44,161 nt of DNA, taken from assembly GCA_030740795.1 (NCBI GenBank), contig JASLWO010000072.1, positions 1 to 44,161 of the forward strand, read 5' to 3'. The notes beneath the pieces were generated by a model, which made no database searches, was not told the origin of the DNA, and worked only from the letters and a program-made list of their open reading frames with translations. Position numbers and translations under genes: made by a program. Positions 26,152 through 34,363 of the stretch are shown one piece after another. Source of the DNA: Acidimicrobiales bacterium (GTDB taxonomy: Bacteria > Actinomycetota > Acidimicrobiia > Acidimicrobiales > UBA8592). Numbering within the stretch: position 1 is the stretch's first letter; each line of letters begins with the position of its first letter.

Positions 26152-27630
26152 ATGTTAGGAACCAGACATCTAAGCAGCCTGGCTAGTCAGAAGCTAAGAA
26201 ACTTGCTTCTAGCATTAGCTATGGGAATTCTCTTTGTCCTATCAATGCCGCCATGGGGGTTTTGGCCACTTGCATTTATCGCAATTGCTGGTTTCGATCA
26301 ATTACTCAAAGGTGCCCAATCAACAAAAACACGTTTTTATATTGGGTTCAGTTTCGGTTTGGGATGGCTATTCCCAGGCACTTTTTGGATGATTGCTCTT
26401 ACGGTCCCCGGATATTTTGTTCAAGGCCTACTTTTCAGCGGATTTTATGGTCTTTCGACCATTGCTGTACCTAGAACTTCTCACCGTTTTGTAGCTTTAC
26501 CAGCAATATTTACTTTGGTTGAAGCCTTGCGTTACCGTTGGCCGTTTGGAGGAGTTCCATTAGCGACTATTGCGATGTCGCAGAGTAATTCACCACTCGG
26601 TCAGACAGCACGTATTCTTGGACCTTTGTTCCTAACTTTTCTTGTTATCACAGGTGGAATTGCTCTTTCATTAGCATGGCAAAGAAGATGGTTCCATTCA
26701 CTAGTGCTTCTCCTGTCAATTACCGCAATTTGGATCTTTAGTTTGGTCGCTCCCACCGGTAACCCTTTAGAAACAATTGACATAGCAATTGTCCAAGGAG
26801 GCGGTGAGCAAGGAACTCAAGCGATTAATACCGATGAGCGCGAAGTTTTTGAGCGGCATCTCTTAGCAAGTTCTGAAATTAATGGAGATCCGGATCTTGT
26901 GCTTTGGCCTGAAGATGTCGTCAATGTTAGACAACGGTTTGTTGATTCACCTGAATTCCCCGAGTTGCAAGAACTTGCACGAAATTTGAACAGTTGGGTT
27001 GTGGCGGGAATATTTGAACGAATAAGCGATACGTCAAACGCTAATGCTTCTATCGTATTTGGACCTGATGGAGAAATGTATGGCAGATACGACAAGGTTC
27101 GGTTAGTGCCATTTGGGGAATATGTGCCACTTCGCGGCCTTATTGAACCTTTCGCTCCTGACTACCTCCCGGTCCGTGATACCCAACCCGGTTCTGGCGA
27201 ACCTAACTTATTGATACCTATGAAGGAAACAGAGGTTAATGCTGGTATCTCAATCTCATGGGAAATTTTCTTTGAAGATAGAGCACGACAGGCAGTCAGA
27301 AACGGTGGTCAAATTCTTTTAAATCCAACAAACGGGTCTAGTTATTGGCTGAGAATACTTCAAACTCAACAGGTAGCTTCTTCTCAGTTACGGGCTATAG
27401 AAAATGGTCGGTGGGTTCTGCAGGCAGCTCCGACAGGGTTTAGCGCAATTGTGAACCCTGATGGGAAAGTCACCCAAAGAACAAGCATTTCAGAAACGAA
27501 CGTGCTCCAAGGGAAAGTAGAGCTTAGAGACGGCAAGACCATTGCTACTCGAGCTGGTCCTACCCCTGTGATTATTGGGGCAATTCTTGCATTAGGTTTC
27601 GCAAATCTGATGGCGCGTAGAAGAAACTAA
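26152..27630 (+). CDS. lnt: Apolipoprotein N-acyltransferase with serine in place of the catalytic cysteine
   Basis: Lnt adds the third acyl chain to diacylated lipoproteins at the outer face of the membrane. The 492-residue protein has the usual six-plus N-terminal membrane segments (LLLALAMGILFVLSMPPWGF, FIAIAGF and others), a nitrilase domain about 210-450 and a last membrane segment VIIGAILALGFANLM. The triad glutamate is E254 (VLWPEDVVN) and the lysine K315 (RYDKVRLVPFGEYVPL). At the position of the nucleophile, normally Cys in a CYE or CFE context, the sequence is GISISWEIFFEDRAR, that is Ser369. The rest of the domain, including NPTNGSSYW and ENGRWVLQAAPTGFSA, is intact, so this is a conservative-looking replacement and not decay. 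Serine activity or a different reaction is possible. Confidence 0.88.
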   Translation: MLGTRHLSSLASQKLRNLLLALAMGILFVLSMPPWGFWPLAFIAIAGFDQLLKGAQSTKTRFYIGFSFGLGWLFPGTFWMIALTVPGYFVQGLLFSGFYGLSTIAVPRTSHRFVALPAIFTLVEALRYRWPFGGVPLATIAMSQSNSPLGQTARILGPLFLTFLVITGGIALSLAWQRRWFHSLVLLLSITAIWIFSLVAPTGNPLETIDIAIVQGGGEQGTQAINTDEREVFERHLLASSEINGDPDLVLWPEDVVNVRQRFVDSPEFPELQELARNLNSWVVAGIFERISDTSNANASIVFGPDGEMYGRYDKVRLVPFGEYVPLRGLIEPFAPDYLPVRDTQPGSGEPNLLIPMKETEVNAGISISWEIFFEDRARQAVRNGGQILLNPTNGSSYWLRILQTQQVASSQLRAIENGRWVLQAAPTGFSAIVNPDGKVTQRTSISETNVLQGKVELRDGKTIATRAGPTPVIIGAILALGFANLMARRRN

Positions 27631-28085
27631 TCTATTTCAATCATTAAGGTTGAAGGTCCTTCATTGACCAAATTGACATTCATAAATGCTTGGAATTCAC
27701 CTGTTTCGACTCTCACCCCATAGTCTGTTTCTAAACATTTTATGAAATGTTCTATTAAGGACTTTGCCTGTTCTGGTGGGGCGGCAGCGATCCAGCTAGG
27801 TCGGCGGCCTCGGCTCACATCACCATAAAGTGTGAACTGGGAGATGACCAGAAATTGAGCGCCCACCTGCAAGCTCGATAGGTTCATTTGGCCTTTATCA
27901 TCTTCAAAGATTCTTAATTCCACAACTTTTTTCGCAAGCTTTTCAGCTATCGCTTCTGAATCACTATGGGTAACTCCAACAAAAATACAAAGCCCACGTG
28001 AAATAACGCCTATTGTTTTTCCTGAAACCTCTACTGAAGCTTCCGATACCCGTTGGACAAGTGCTCTCAAAGGACCCCCATTCAT
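27627..28085 (-). CDS. dtd: D-aminoacyl-tRNA deacylase
   Basis: Dtd hydrolyses D-aminoacyl-tRNAs and glycine mischarged to tRNA-Ala. The 152 residues have the family motifs: LRALVQRVSEASVEV at the start, the catalytic SQFTLYGDVSRGRRPSW and the C-terminal cross-subunit Gly-cisPro motif in NLVNEGPSTLMIE. An MNGG extension of five residues precedes the core. The last four bases overlap the end of lnt on the opposite strand, a convergent arrangement. Housekeeping quality control of translation. Confidence 0.96.
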   Translation of the reverse strand: MNGGPLRALVQRVSEASVEVSGKTIGVISRGLCIFVGVTHSDSEAIAEKLAKKVVELRIFEDDKGQMNLSSLQVGAQFLVISQFTLYGDVSRGRRPSWIAAAPPEQAKSLIEHFIKCLETDYGVRVETGEFQAFMNVNLVNEGPSTLMIEID

Positions 28086-28188
28086 CGTTAAATTTAAAGT
28101 TATATTCCATAGATTCCACCATTAAGAACCAAAGAAATCCAGTTGAGAAAAAGAACATTTCGCATATTTTGGCTTGTTTTGCCTCTTG

Positions 28189-29511
28189 ATGTCTTTACCC
28201 TTGAATTCTGGTACGGAAGGACGCGTCTTGGTGAATAAATCAGGAGAAACAGAAACTAAACACCTTCGAATAGCGATGCTCGCCTATCGGGGGAAGCCAC
28301 ATGTGGGTGGGCAGGGAGTCTATGTACGTGAGATGAGTAAAGCTTTATCTGAGCTTGGACACACTGTCGAAGTTCTCGGAGGGCCTCCCTACCCTGATCT
28401 TGACCCCAAGGTTCCTTTACATAAATTCCCAAGTCTCGAAATCTTCAATGATCACTTCCCAGGAAGGATTCCTGGATTTTGGGAGATAAAAGATTTCCCT
28501 GATTTCGTGGAAATCTGCTCTTACATGACAGGAAACTTCTCTGAACCTCTTTCGTTTTCTTTGCGGGCATATCGAGCGCTCCGCGAACGTCCTAACGATT
28601 TTGATCTAGTGATTGATAATGGTTCACTCGCATACGGAAATATATTGATCCAAAGAAAACTAGACCTTCCAATACTTGGCATTATCCATCACCCTATTAC
28701 GGTTGATCGCAGACTCGAATTAGATAATGCGAGAACACCCCTTGAGCGTTTCGGGAAGCGCCGATGGTATGCATTTACGAGAATGCAAACGCGCGTCTGT
28801 CAAAAAATCCAGAGAATCGTTACTGTCTCAGAATCATCACGTTCAGATATAAGCGAGGACCATAAAGTAGATCTTGAAAAGATCCATGTTGTGCCAATTG
28901 GAATCGATACGGATTTCTTCGCCCCGCAACCAAGCATTGAAAGAGTTCCTGGCCGTATCGTTTCAACAGCTAGCGCCGACGTTCCACTCAAAGGCCAAAA
29001 GTACCTTTTGGAAGCTTTAGCCAAGGTTCGAGAAAAATACCCTCATGTGCATTTGGAATTAGTAGGGAAACAACGCGAAGGAAGCACCACGGCAGAAACC
29101 CTTGAAGACCTTGGGCTTAGTGACATCGTGAACTTTAACCAAGGAATCAGTTATGAAGAACTAGTTAACTTACTTGCTTCAGCTTCAGTTGCGATCGTCC
29201 CATCGTTATACGAGGGATTCTCTATCCCCGCAATCGAAGCTCTTTCTTGTGGCGCTCCTCTTATTGCGACTACCGGAGGAGCTCTTCCCGAGGTAGCCGG
29301 ACCGCATCTTGAAACCTGTCTTGCTGTTCCCCCAGGAGATAGTTCAGCTTTAGCAGACCAAATAGAATTTGCTTTTGAAAATCCAAATATATGTGAGCGA
29401 GTTGGTTTAGCTGGGAGACAACGTGTTATTGAGAAGTGGAGTTGGCGAGAATCAGCTATTACTACAGCAAACCATTGCAGAGACCTATTATCTAGTCGGA
29501 ATCTTGGATAA
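28189..29511 (+). CDS. Glycosyltransferase family 4
   Basis: A 440-residue GT-B glycosyltransferase. The N-terminal domain has IAMLAYRGKPHVGGQGVYVREMS (split here by the donor-site glycine-rich turn), VEVLGGPPYPDL and LDLPILGIIHHP. The C-terminal GT4 domain begins VTVSESSRSDI and VVPIGIDTDFF, and carries IVSTASADVPLKGQ, AIVPSLYEGFSIPAIEAL (the ExFGxxxxE-like motif), and GGALPEVAG. GT4 enzymes use activated sugars to build glycolipids or polysaccharides with retention. I place the start at ATG 28189; TTG 28174 and a GTG at codon 15 are alternatives. It opens a three-gene unit with the methyltransferase (5-base gap) and the alpha/alpha-barrel protein. Confidence 0.9.
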   Translation: MSLPLNSGTEGRVLVNKSGETETKHLRIAMLAYRGKPHVGGQGVYVREMSKALSELGHTVEVLGGPPYPDLDPKVPLHKFPSLEIFNDHFPGRIPGFWEIKDFPDFVEICSYMTGNFSEPLSFSLRAYRALRERPNDFDLVIDNGSLAYGNILIQRKLDLPILGIIHHPITVDRRLELDNARTPLERFGKRRWYAFTRMQTRVCQKIQRIVTVSESSRSDISEDHKVDLEKIHVVPIGIDTDFFAPQPSIERVPGRIVSTASADVPLKGQKYLLEALAKVREKYPHVHLELVGKQREGSTTAETLEDLGLSDIVNFNQGISYEELVNLLASASVAIVPSLYEGFSIPAIEALSCGAPLIATTGGALPEVAGPHLETCLAVPPGDSSALADQIEFAFENPNICERVGLAGRQRVIEKWSWRESAITTANHCRDLLSSRNLG

Positions 29512-29516
29512 TTATT

Positions 29517-30242
29517 ATGTTGACAGTTGATTATGACCGTTTATTGGTAGAAGAAGGGCATGAAGTCCTTGACCTTGGGTGTGGTTTCGGGCGTCACGCA
29601 TATGAATCTCTCCGAAGAGGAGCCAAAGTCGTAGCTTGTGATATGGCTCTTCCCGAATTGCAAGAAGTTCGCGCTACATACGCTGCAATGCTTCAAGCCG
29701 GCGAAATATCTGATGCGGCTATAGCGTTTGCTTGTGCTGGAGATGCTACTCGCCTCCCCTTCAATGATGGAACGTTTGACAGAATCATTGCTAGTGAAGT
29801 GCTTGAACATATCCCTGATGATGATGGAGCACTTCAGGAATTGTTCCGAGTGCTTAAGCCGGGAGGTAAAATTGCGATAACGGTACCCGCATTTTTACCT
29901 GAAAGGATTTGTTGGACTTTGTCCGATGAATATCATGCACCGAAAGAAGTAGGCGGACACATCCGTATTTATAGGAAGAACGAATTACGAGAAAAAATGG
30001 AATCAAAGGGTTTGAAACCAATTGATTACCATCGAGCCCACGCTCTACATTCTCCTTACTGGTGGCTAAAGTGTGCCGTTGGGACGAAAAATAACAATCA
30101 TCCTTTAGTAAAATTATATTTGCGGTTCCTCACCTGGGACATCGTGAAGCAGCCATGGTTAACGAGAATTTTAGAAAAATTGCTTCAACCCGTGTTGGGA
30201 AAGAGTGCAATCATCTATGCTCAAAAGGCTGCTACTGCTTAA
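29517..30242 (+). CDS. Class I SAM-dependent methyltransferase
   Basis: A 241-residue Rossmann-fold methyltransferase. Motif I is VLDLGCGFGRHAYE near residue 18, VVACDMALPELQE supplies the acidic ribose contact, CAGDATRLPFNDGTFDRII is the adenine loop and SEVLEHIPDD follows, with LKPGGKIAITVP after it. The C-terminal 90 residues carry WTLSDEYHAPKEVGGHIRIY, a common feature of UbiE/COQ5-like and sugar- or lipid-modifying enzymes. It follows the GT4 gene by 5 bases, so it likely methylates the product or precursor of that transferase. The downstream gene begins 14 bases after its stop. Confidence 0.9.
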   Translation: MLTVDYDRLLVEEGHEVLDLGCGFGRHAYESLRRGAKVVACDMALPELQEVRATYAAMLQAGEISDAAIAFACAGDATRLPFNDGTFDRIIASEVLEHIPDDDGALQELFRVLKPGGKIAITVPAFLPERICWTLSDEYHAPKEVGGHIRIYRKNELREKMESKGLKPIDYHRAHALHSPYWWLKCAVGTKNNNHPLVKLYLRFLTWDIVKQPWLTRILEKLLQPVLGKSAIIYAQKAATA

Positions 30243-30256
30243 CCCAAGGAATAATA

Positions 30257-31303
30257 TTGCCTCCCACAGACCTGTCCCAAATTATCGATTCCGTAAAAAT
30301 ACTACAAACCGGTGAATCTATAGCGGAATGGCAACACCCATCAGGAATGATTCCATGGTTCCCGAATGGTCATGCTGACCCGTGGAATCACATTGAAGGA
30401 GCAATGGCATTAGATGTTTCAGGACTCCATGACGAAGCTGTACGCGCCTACCAGTGGTTGTCGGATATACAGCGCGAAGATGGATCTTGGCACAACTATT
30501 ATCTTGATAACGAAATAGAACAGGACAAAATTGACTCGAACTGTGTCGCTTATATAGCGACTGGTGTCTTACATCATTACCTCATATCAAAGGACAAAGG
30601 CTTTCTGGAAACAATGTGGGATGTTGTGGAACCGGCAATTGAATTCGTGCTTAAACTCCAAACCCCGAGAGGAGAAATAATCTGGGCCCGCCATTCTGAT
30701 GGGACCCCGTGGTCATATGCTTTACTCACTGGTTCTTCAAGTATCTCCCATTCTTTACGATCAGCTATAGCAATCACTAATGAATTAGGTTTGGAAAAAC
30801 CCCAGTGGGAGAATGCTTGTCGGAAATTAACGGACGTCATTCAGAACACGCCAAGTGCTTTCGCCCCGAAAGAACGGTGGGCCATGGACTGGTACTATCC
30901 GGTACTTACTGGTGTCCTTAAGGGAGAATCAGGAACCAAACATCTCAAAGAAAAAAAGGGGAAATTTGAGATAGATGGTAAAGGTGTTCGTTGCGTGTCA
31001 GACCGGCCTTGGGTCACAACGGCTGAAACATGTGAATGCGCTATGGCGTACTTTGCGGTTGGAGAAAAAAACCATGCCATTGAACTTTTTACTAAGATTC
31101 AAGATTTTAGAAATGATGATGGACAATATCTAACTGGGGTCGTCTACCCCGAAAAGATTCCTTTCCCAGAAAATGAGTTCTCTACATACTCAGCTGCCGC
31201 AGTAATCCTTACAGCTGATGCTTTGCTAGGGTACACGGAAGCGAACGGGATCTTTGCTGATCATGACTTCTTACCATCGCTAGTTGAGAGTGCTGAAGAT
31301 TAG
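30257..31303 (+). CDS. Prenyltransferase/squalene-cyclase-like alpha/alpha-barrel protein
   Basis: A 348-residue protein with tandem QW-like helical repeats: GMIPWFPNGHADPWNHIEGAM, YQWLSDIQREDGSWHNYYLD and FVLKLQTPRGEIIWARHSDG, followed by WVTTAETCECAMAY and IQDFRNDDGQYLTGVVYP. This pattern suits the (alpha/alpha)6 barrel of terpene cyclases, prenyltransferase beta subunits or glucosidase-like proteins; no DXDD cyclase motif is visible, so cyclase activity is unlikely. Start TTG 30257 is chosen because AAGGA lies about 6 bases upstream and codons further up run into the methyltransferase. In actinobacteria proteins of this kind often sit with a GT4 and a methyltransferase (recollection), suggesting a shared lipid-linked glycan pathway. 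Confidence 0.7.
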   Translation: MPPTDLSQIIDSVKILQTGESIAEWQHPSGMIPWFPNGHADPWNHIEGAMALDVSGLHDEAVRAYQWLSDIQREDGSWHNYYLDNEIEQDKIDSNCVAYIATGVLHHYLISKDKGFLETMWDVVEPAIEFVLKLQTPRGEIIWARHSDGTPWSYALLTGSSSISHSLRSAIAITNELGLEKPQWENACRKLTDVIQNTPSAFAPKERWAMDWYYPVLTGVLKGESGTKHLKEKKGKFEIDGKGVRCVSDRPWVTTAETCECAMAYFAVGEKNHAIELFTKIQDFRNDDGQYLTGVVYPEKIPFPENEFSTYSAAAVILTADALLGYTEANGIFADHDFLPSLVESAED

Positions 31304-31387
31304 TTTTCCCCTCAAATGTTTTGAGAGTTCCTAAAGTGAACGAACTCTTCGTGAGTTGTCGCGCCAGAGAACTAAGCTAGAACCACG

Positions 31388-33871
31388 ATGAAACGTCTCT
31401 ATTGCTCTCTCGCAATGATCATTGTTCTTGTCATTAGCGCCTGCACGGACACAGACTCTAATAAAAGCATCGAATTGACCCCTGACGATCACATCATTGT
31501 CCTTGATGAATTTGGCGCAACTGACGTTTCCTGTACCGACCTTTCCCTTTATTCACTTTGGGACCAGGAAGGCGGAAACCTTATCAACTCGGACACGGTT
31601 GACGACGTCTTCACCGACTACGCCAACCCTGCAGATATTGGTTGGGGCGCATGGGAATTTATGAGAAAACATGATGAAGGCTGGGAAGACTACGGATGTT
31701 CGATCGTTACCGCAACTGCCGGCTATCCGGTACGGACCGGCAACCACGCGCTCCGTTTTGAGATACGAGATGGTGACTGTACATGGTGGAGTGAAGCATC
31801 TGTACCCGACGGCTTTAACGATTGTGAAAATGATCGTTCCCGTTTCGAACTCGCTGAACGTGGTGGAACACGCTCAGGTGTTTCTATGTGGTACGGCTAC
31901 TCGGTATACATGGCCACCGATGTCAAAGTCGGAACCAACAACGACACCATCACGTTCCTTGGACAATTCAAATCAGATCTGAACTACTACTCGGGTGAAG
32001 CCTTCCCCAACGGGTTTGGATATCGAATCCAAGACGGCAAGGGAGGTATACCAGTTCAGGAAGAAGTCATCGAGCAGATCGGCGTCTGGGTTGACGTCGC
32101 CATCTACCACGAATGGAGCCCCACCGATGATGGCGTTATCGACGTGTACATCAACGGAACCAAAGAAGGAACCTATACGGGTATCAATTCTGACGGTGGA
32201 GAAAATTCGTTCCATTTCGGTATCTACAACTCATTCATTTCCCAATGTAATTGTGTGATGCCTACACAGGTCGTCTACTTCGACAACATTGTGCGGGGAA
32301 ACTCTCTCGCTGAAGTCACACCGGATGGGACCGACCCGACCATGGACCTGTTGGGATTAGACAAGGTAGACGCCGTTGCATTCTTAGAAGAAAACAACTT
32401 CGAATACCGTGTCTGTGACTTTGACGAGAACCCTGAAGGGTGCGCTATGACCACCGATTACGTTGAGGGACGCTACACGCTGATGATCCAAGCCGGCGTC
32501 ATCAAGTTCTACAACATAGAAGGTTTCAAGATCTTCGGAGAAATGCCTCAACCCGTCAGCCCCCAACTAGGAGAACCAGCAGCGCTTTATTCCTCCGCTA
32601 ATCCAAAAATCTGTCAACCATGGAAAGGCGTTCAGAATCGTTCAGGTTCTACCGTGTTGGAGAACATTGCCCGCCATGACCTCTATTGGGACGGGCCATG
32701 GTCGCTCGGCCTCTCTTGGGAAATATCTGCGGACCAGCCGTACCAAGGACTCTCCACGAATCTCGTCGATTCTGACCATGACCCCACATTAACGAAAGCA
32801 AGGGAACTAAAGGAAGAACTTTTACGCCTTAACCCAAACATCAAGACACTGATATCTGTGGAATATAGGGAAGGTCCCATCGAAATCAACGAGGATAATC
32901 TTGACTGGTGGGAATACGGTCATTATCCACCTGATTCTCCCTTATGGTTTTGGGATGAAAACGGGAATCCTGTACCTGGATGGGGTGAAGACGCCGACAA
33001 GGACGGTGTTATCGAAGCTGAAGAAGCGCTTTCAGGACTCACTGACTTTAGCCAACCGCAACTCATTGAACTAATTGGCCAAAAAGCGCTCGCCTTAAAA
33101 GAATCCGGTATCGTCGATGGGATCTTTCTTGACTGGTGGAACGAACGTTACATGACTGCCGCTTCGTACATGGACTGGTCCACCTTCTACATGACCCAAG
33201 AAGAAGAACTTGAATCACGATTAGCAATCCTTCGCCGTATCCGAGAACTCGTCGGAGATGAATTTCTAATCCTCGTGAACACAAATGAATGGAAAGCTCC
33301 TCTATCCGCTCCCTACGTGAACGGCATATTTATGGAACTTTACAAACCCGACTACTCCCAGGGCTACACGGTCGATCACCTAATAGAGGTGGAAGACACA
33401 CTTTACTGGGCGTCAGAGAATCTCCAACAGCCACGGATCAACTGTTTAGAAGGCTGGCGAGTTGTCTATGATTACGGAAACGAGCAAGCACAAATTGCTG
33501 AACGTGACTCGGAAGAGAACCTGCGATGGATGCGTGTCTTCACCACAATCGCCTTAACCCACTCTGATGGATACGTTGTGTTTGGAGATGACAATGCTGA
33601 ACCCACAAGTGATCATTACCATAATTGGTATAGCTTCTGGGATGATGATCTTGGAGAACCACTCAGTGACAAACGCCAACTCCTAGATGGTATTGAAGGG
33701 GTGTATATTCGAGAGTTCACCAATGGCTACAGCGTTTACAACCGGTCAGGGAAAGAGCAAACAGTTTCCCTCGGGAGCGACCACACGGCTATTTCAACAG
33801 GGTTAACTAGTGTTACACATACCCTTGCCAATATTGACGGCGAAATTTACCTCCGGATAGACAAGGGTTAG
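31388..33871 (+). CDS. Large lipoprotein: polysaccharide-lyase-like domain, PASTA-like repeat and glycoside-hydrolase-like barrel
   Basis: An 827-residue surface lipoprotein. MKRLYCSLAMIIVLVISAC ends in a lipobox with Cys19. Residues about 90-310 form a concanavalin-like domain resembling polysaccharide lyases (GNHALRFEIRDGDCTWWSE, RSRFELAE, FLGQFKSDLNYYSG, WVDVAIYHEWSP, IDVYINGTKEG, VVYFDNIVRGNS). A short module follows at about 318-390 (LGLDKVDAVAFLEENNFEYRV), like PASTA or I78 folds. Residues about 398-800 resemble uncharacterised GHL15-type TIM barrels, with GIVDGIFLDWWNERY near 575 and an EF-hand-like loop DADKDGVIEAEE near 535. The third-position base use is visibly richer in C (AAC, GAC, TAC, ACC) than in flanking genes, which suggests acquisition. 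Probably degrades or binds exopolysaccharide or algal glycans; catalysis is inferred. Confidence 0.75.
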   Translation: MKRLYCSLAMIIVLVISACTDTDSNKSIELTPDDHIIVLDEFGATDVSCTDLSLYSLWDQEGGNLINSDTVDDVFTDYANPADIGWGAWEFMRKHDEGWEDYGCSIVTATAGYPVRTGNHALRFEIRDGDCTWWSEASVPDGFNDCENDRSRFELAERGGTRSGVSMWYGYSVYMATDVKVGTNNDTITFLGQFKSDLNYYSGEAFPNGFGYRIQDGKGGIPVQEEVIEQIGVWVDVAIYHEWSPTDDGVIDVYINGTKEGTYTGINSDGGENSFHFGIYNSFISQCNCVMPTQVVYFDNIVRGNSLAEVTPDGTDPTMDLLGLDKVDAVAFLEENNFEYRVCDFDENPEGCAMTTDYVEGRYTLMIQAGVIKFYNIEGFKIFGEMPQPVSPQLGEPAALYSSANPKICQPWKGVQNRSGSTVLENIARHDLYWDGPWSLGLSWEISADQPYQGLSTNLVDSDHDPTLTKARELKEELLRLNPNIKTLISVEYREGPIEINEDNLDWWEYGHYPPDSPLWFWDENGNPVPGWGEDADKDGVIEAEEALSGLTDFSQPQLIELIGQKALALKESGIVDGIFLDWWNERYMTAASYMDWSTFYMTQEEELESRLAILRRIRELVGDEFLILVNTNEWKAPLSAPYVNGIFMELYKPDYSQGYTVDHLIEVEDTLYWASENLQQPRINCLEGWRVVYDYGNEQAQIAERDSEENLRWMRVFTTIALTHSDGYVVFGDDNAEPTSDHYHNWYSFWDDDLGEPLSDKRQLLDGIEGVYIREFTNGYSVYNRSGKEQTVSLGSDHTAISTGLTSVTHTLANIDGEIYLRIDKG

Positions 33872-34320
33872 TTTTTCTGCTCTCTCAAAATTTCGAGCGC
33901 TTTTTCAGCATGGACAAACATGTTCGTCTCGCTCTTAATTACCTGAAGAAGCGTTCTATCTGTATCAATCACAAAAGTTATCCGGCGGTTACCTAAAGGA
34001 CCAAACCGTTTCGCTCCTAGCAAAGAAGCTATCTTCTTTTCTGGGTCGGATAATAAAGGAAACCCTAGTTGATTTCTTTGGTCAAATTCTTTCTGCCGAT
34101 CAACCTGATCAGCGCTAATCCCAATCCGTTGGGCACTTATTTCAGAAAATTCAGTACCAAGGTCACGGAAGTGGCAACTTTGTTTCGTTCAGCCAGGGGT
34201 CATTGCTTTTGGATAGAAGAAAAGAACTATCGGACCTGTTTCTAGAAGTGAAGAGAGAGAAACCGTTTCGCCGTTTTGATTCTTTGCTTCAAATTCTGGT
34301 ACTAATTCGCCTGCCTTCAT
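33868..34320 (-). CDS. BCP/PrxQ-type peroxiredoxin with in-frame TGA at the peroxidatic position (probable selenocysteine)
   Basis: Read through one TGA, the frame from ATG 34320 to TAA 33868 gives 150 residues that match BCP/PrxQ peroxiredoxins from end to end: AGELVPEFEAKNQNGETVSL, IVLFFYPKAMTPG, then TGA at codon 44 (34191-34189), then TKQSCHFRDLG, ISADQVDRQKEF, FPLLSDPEKKIASLLGA and RITFVIDTDRTL. TGA replaces exactly the peroxidatic cysteine of TPGCT; the resolving cysteine C49 keeps the CxxxxC spacing. No other lesion is present. A weak hairpin with its tip about 18 bases after the TGA (CAC UUCC GUG core) could be the SECIS, but its loop lacks the usual G. Selenoprotein is the best reading; a TGC-to-TGA nonsense change or read error is the alternative. 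The stop overlaps the end of the opposite lipoprotein gene. Confidence 0.8.
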
Positions 34321-34363
34321 AATCCGCCTTTTGTTGTATTGTTTTTTACCTTAGCTCATAGTC

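Noticed and set aside
33868-34320. The TGA as the boundary between two separate genes
   Set aside because: The downstream piece has no plausible start before TKQSC, both halves match one peroxiredoxin continuously, and the break falls exactly at the catalytic residue.
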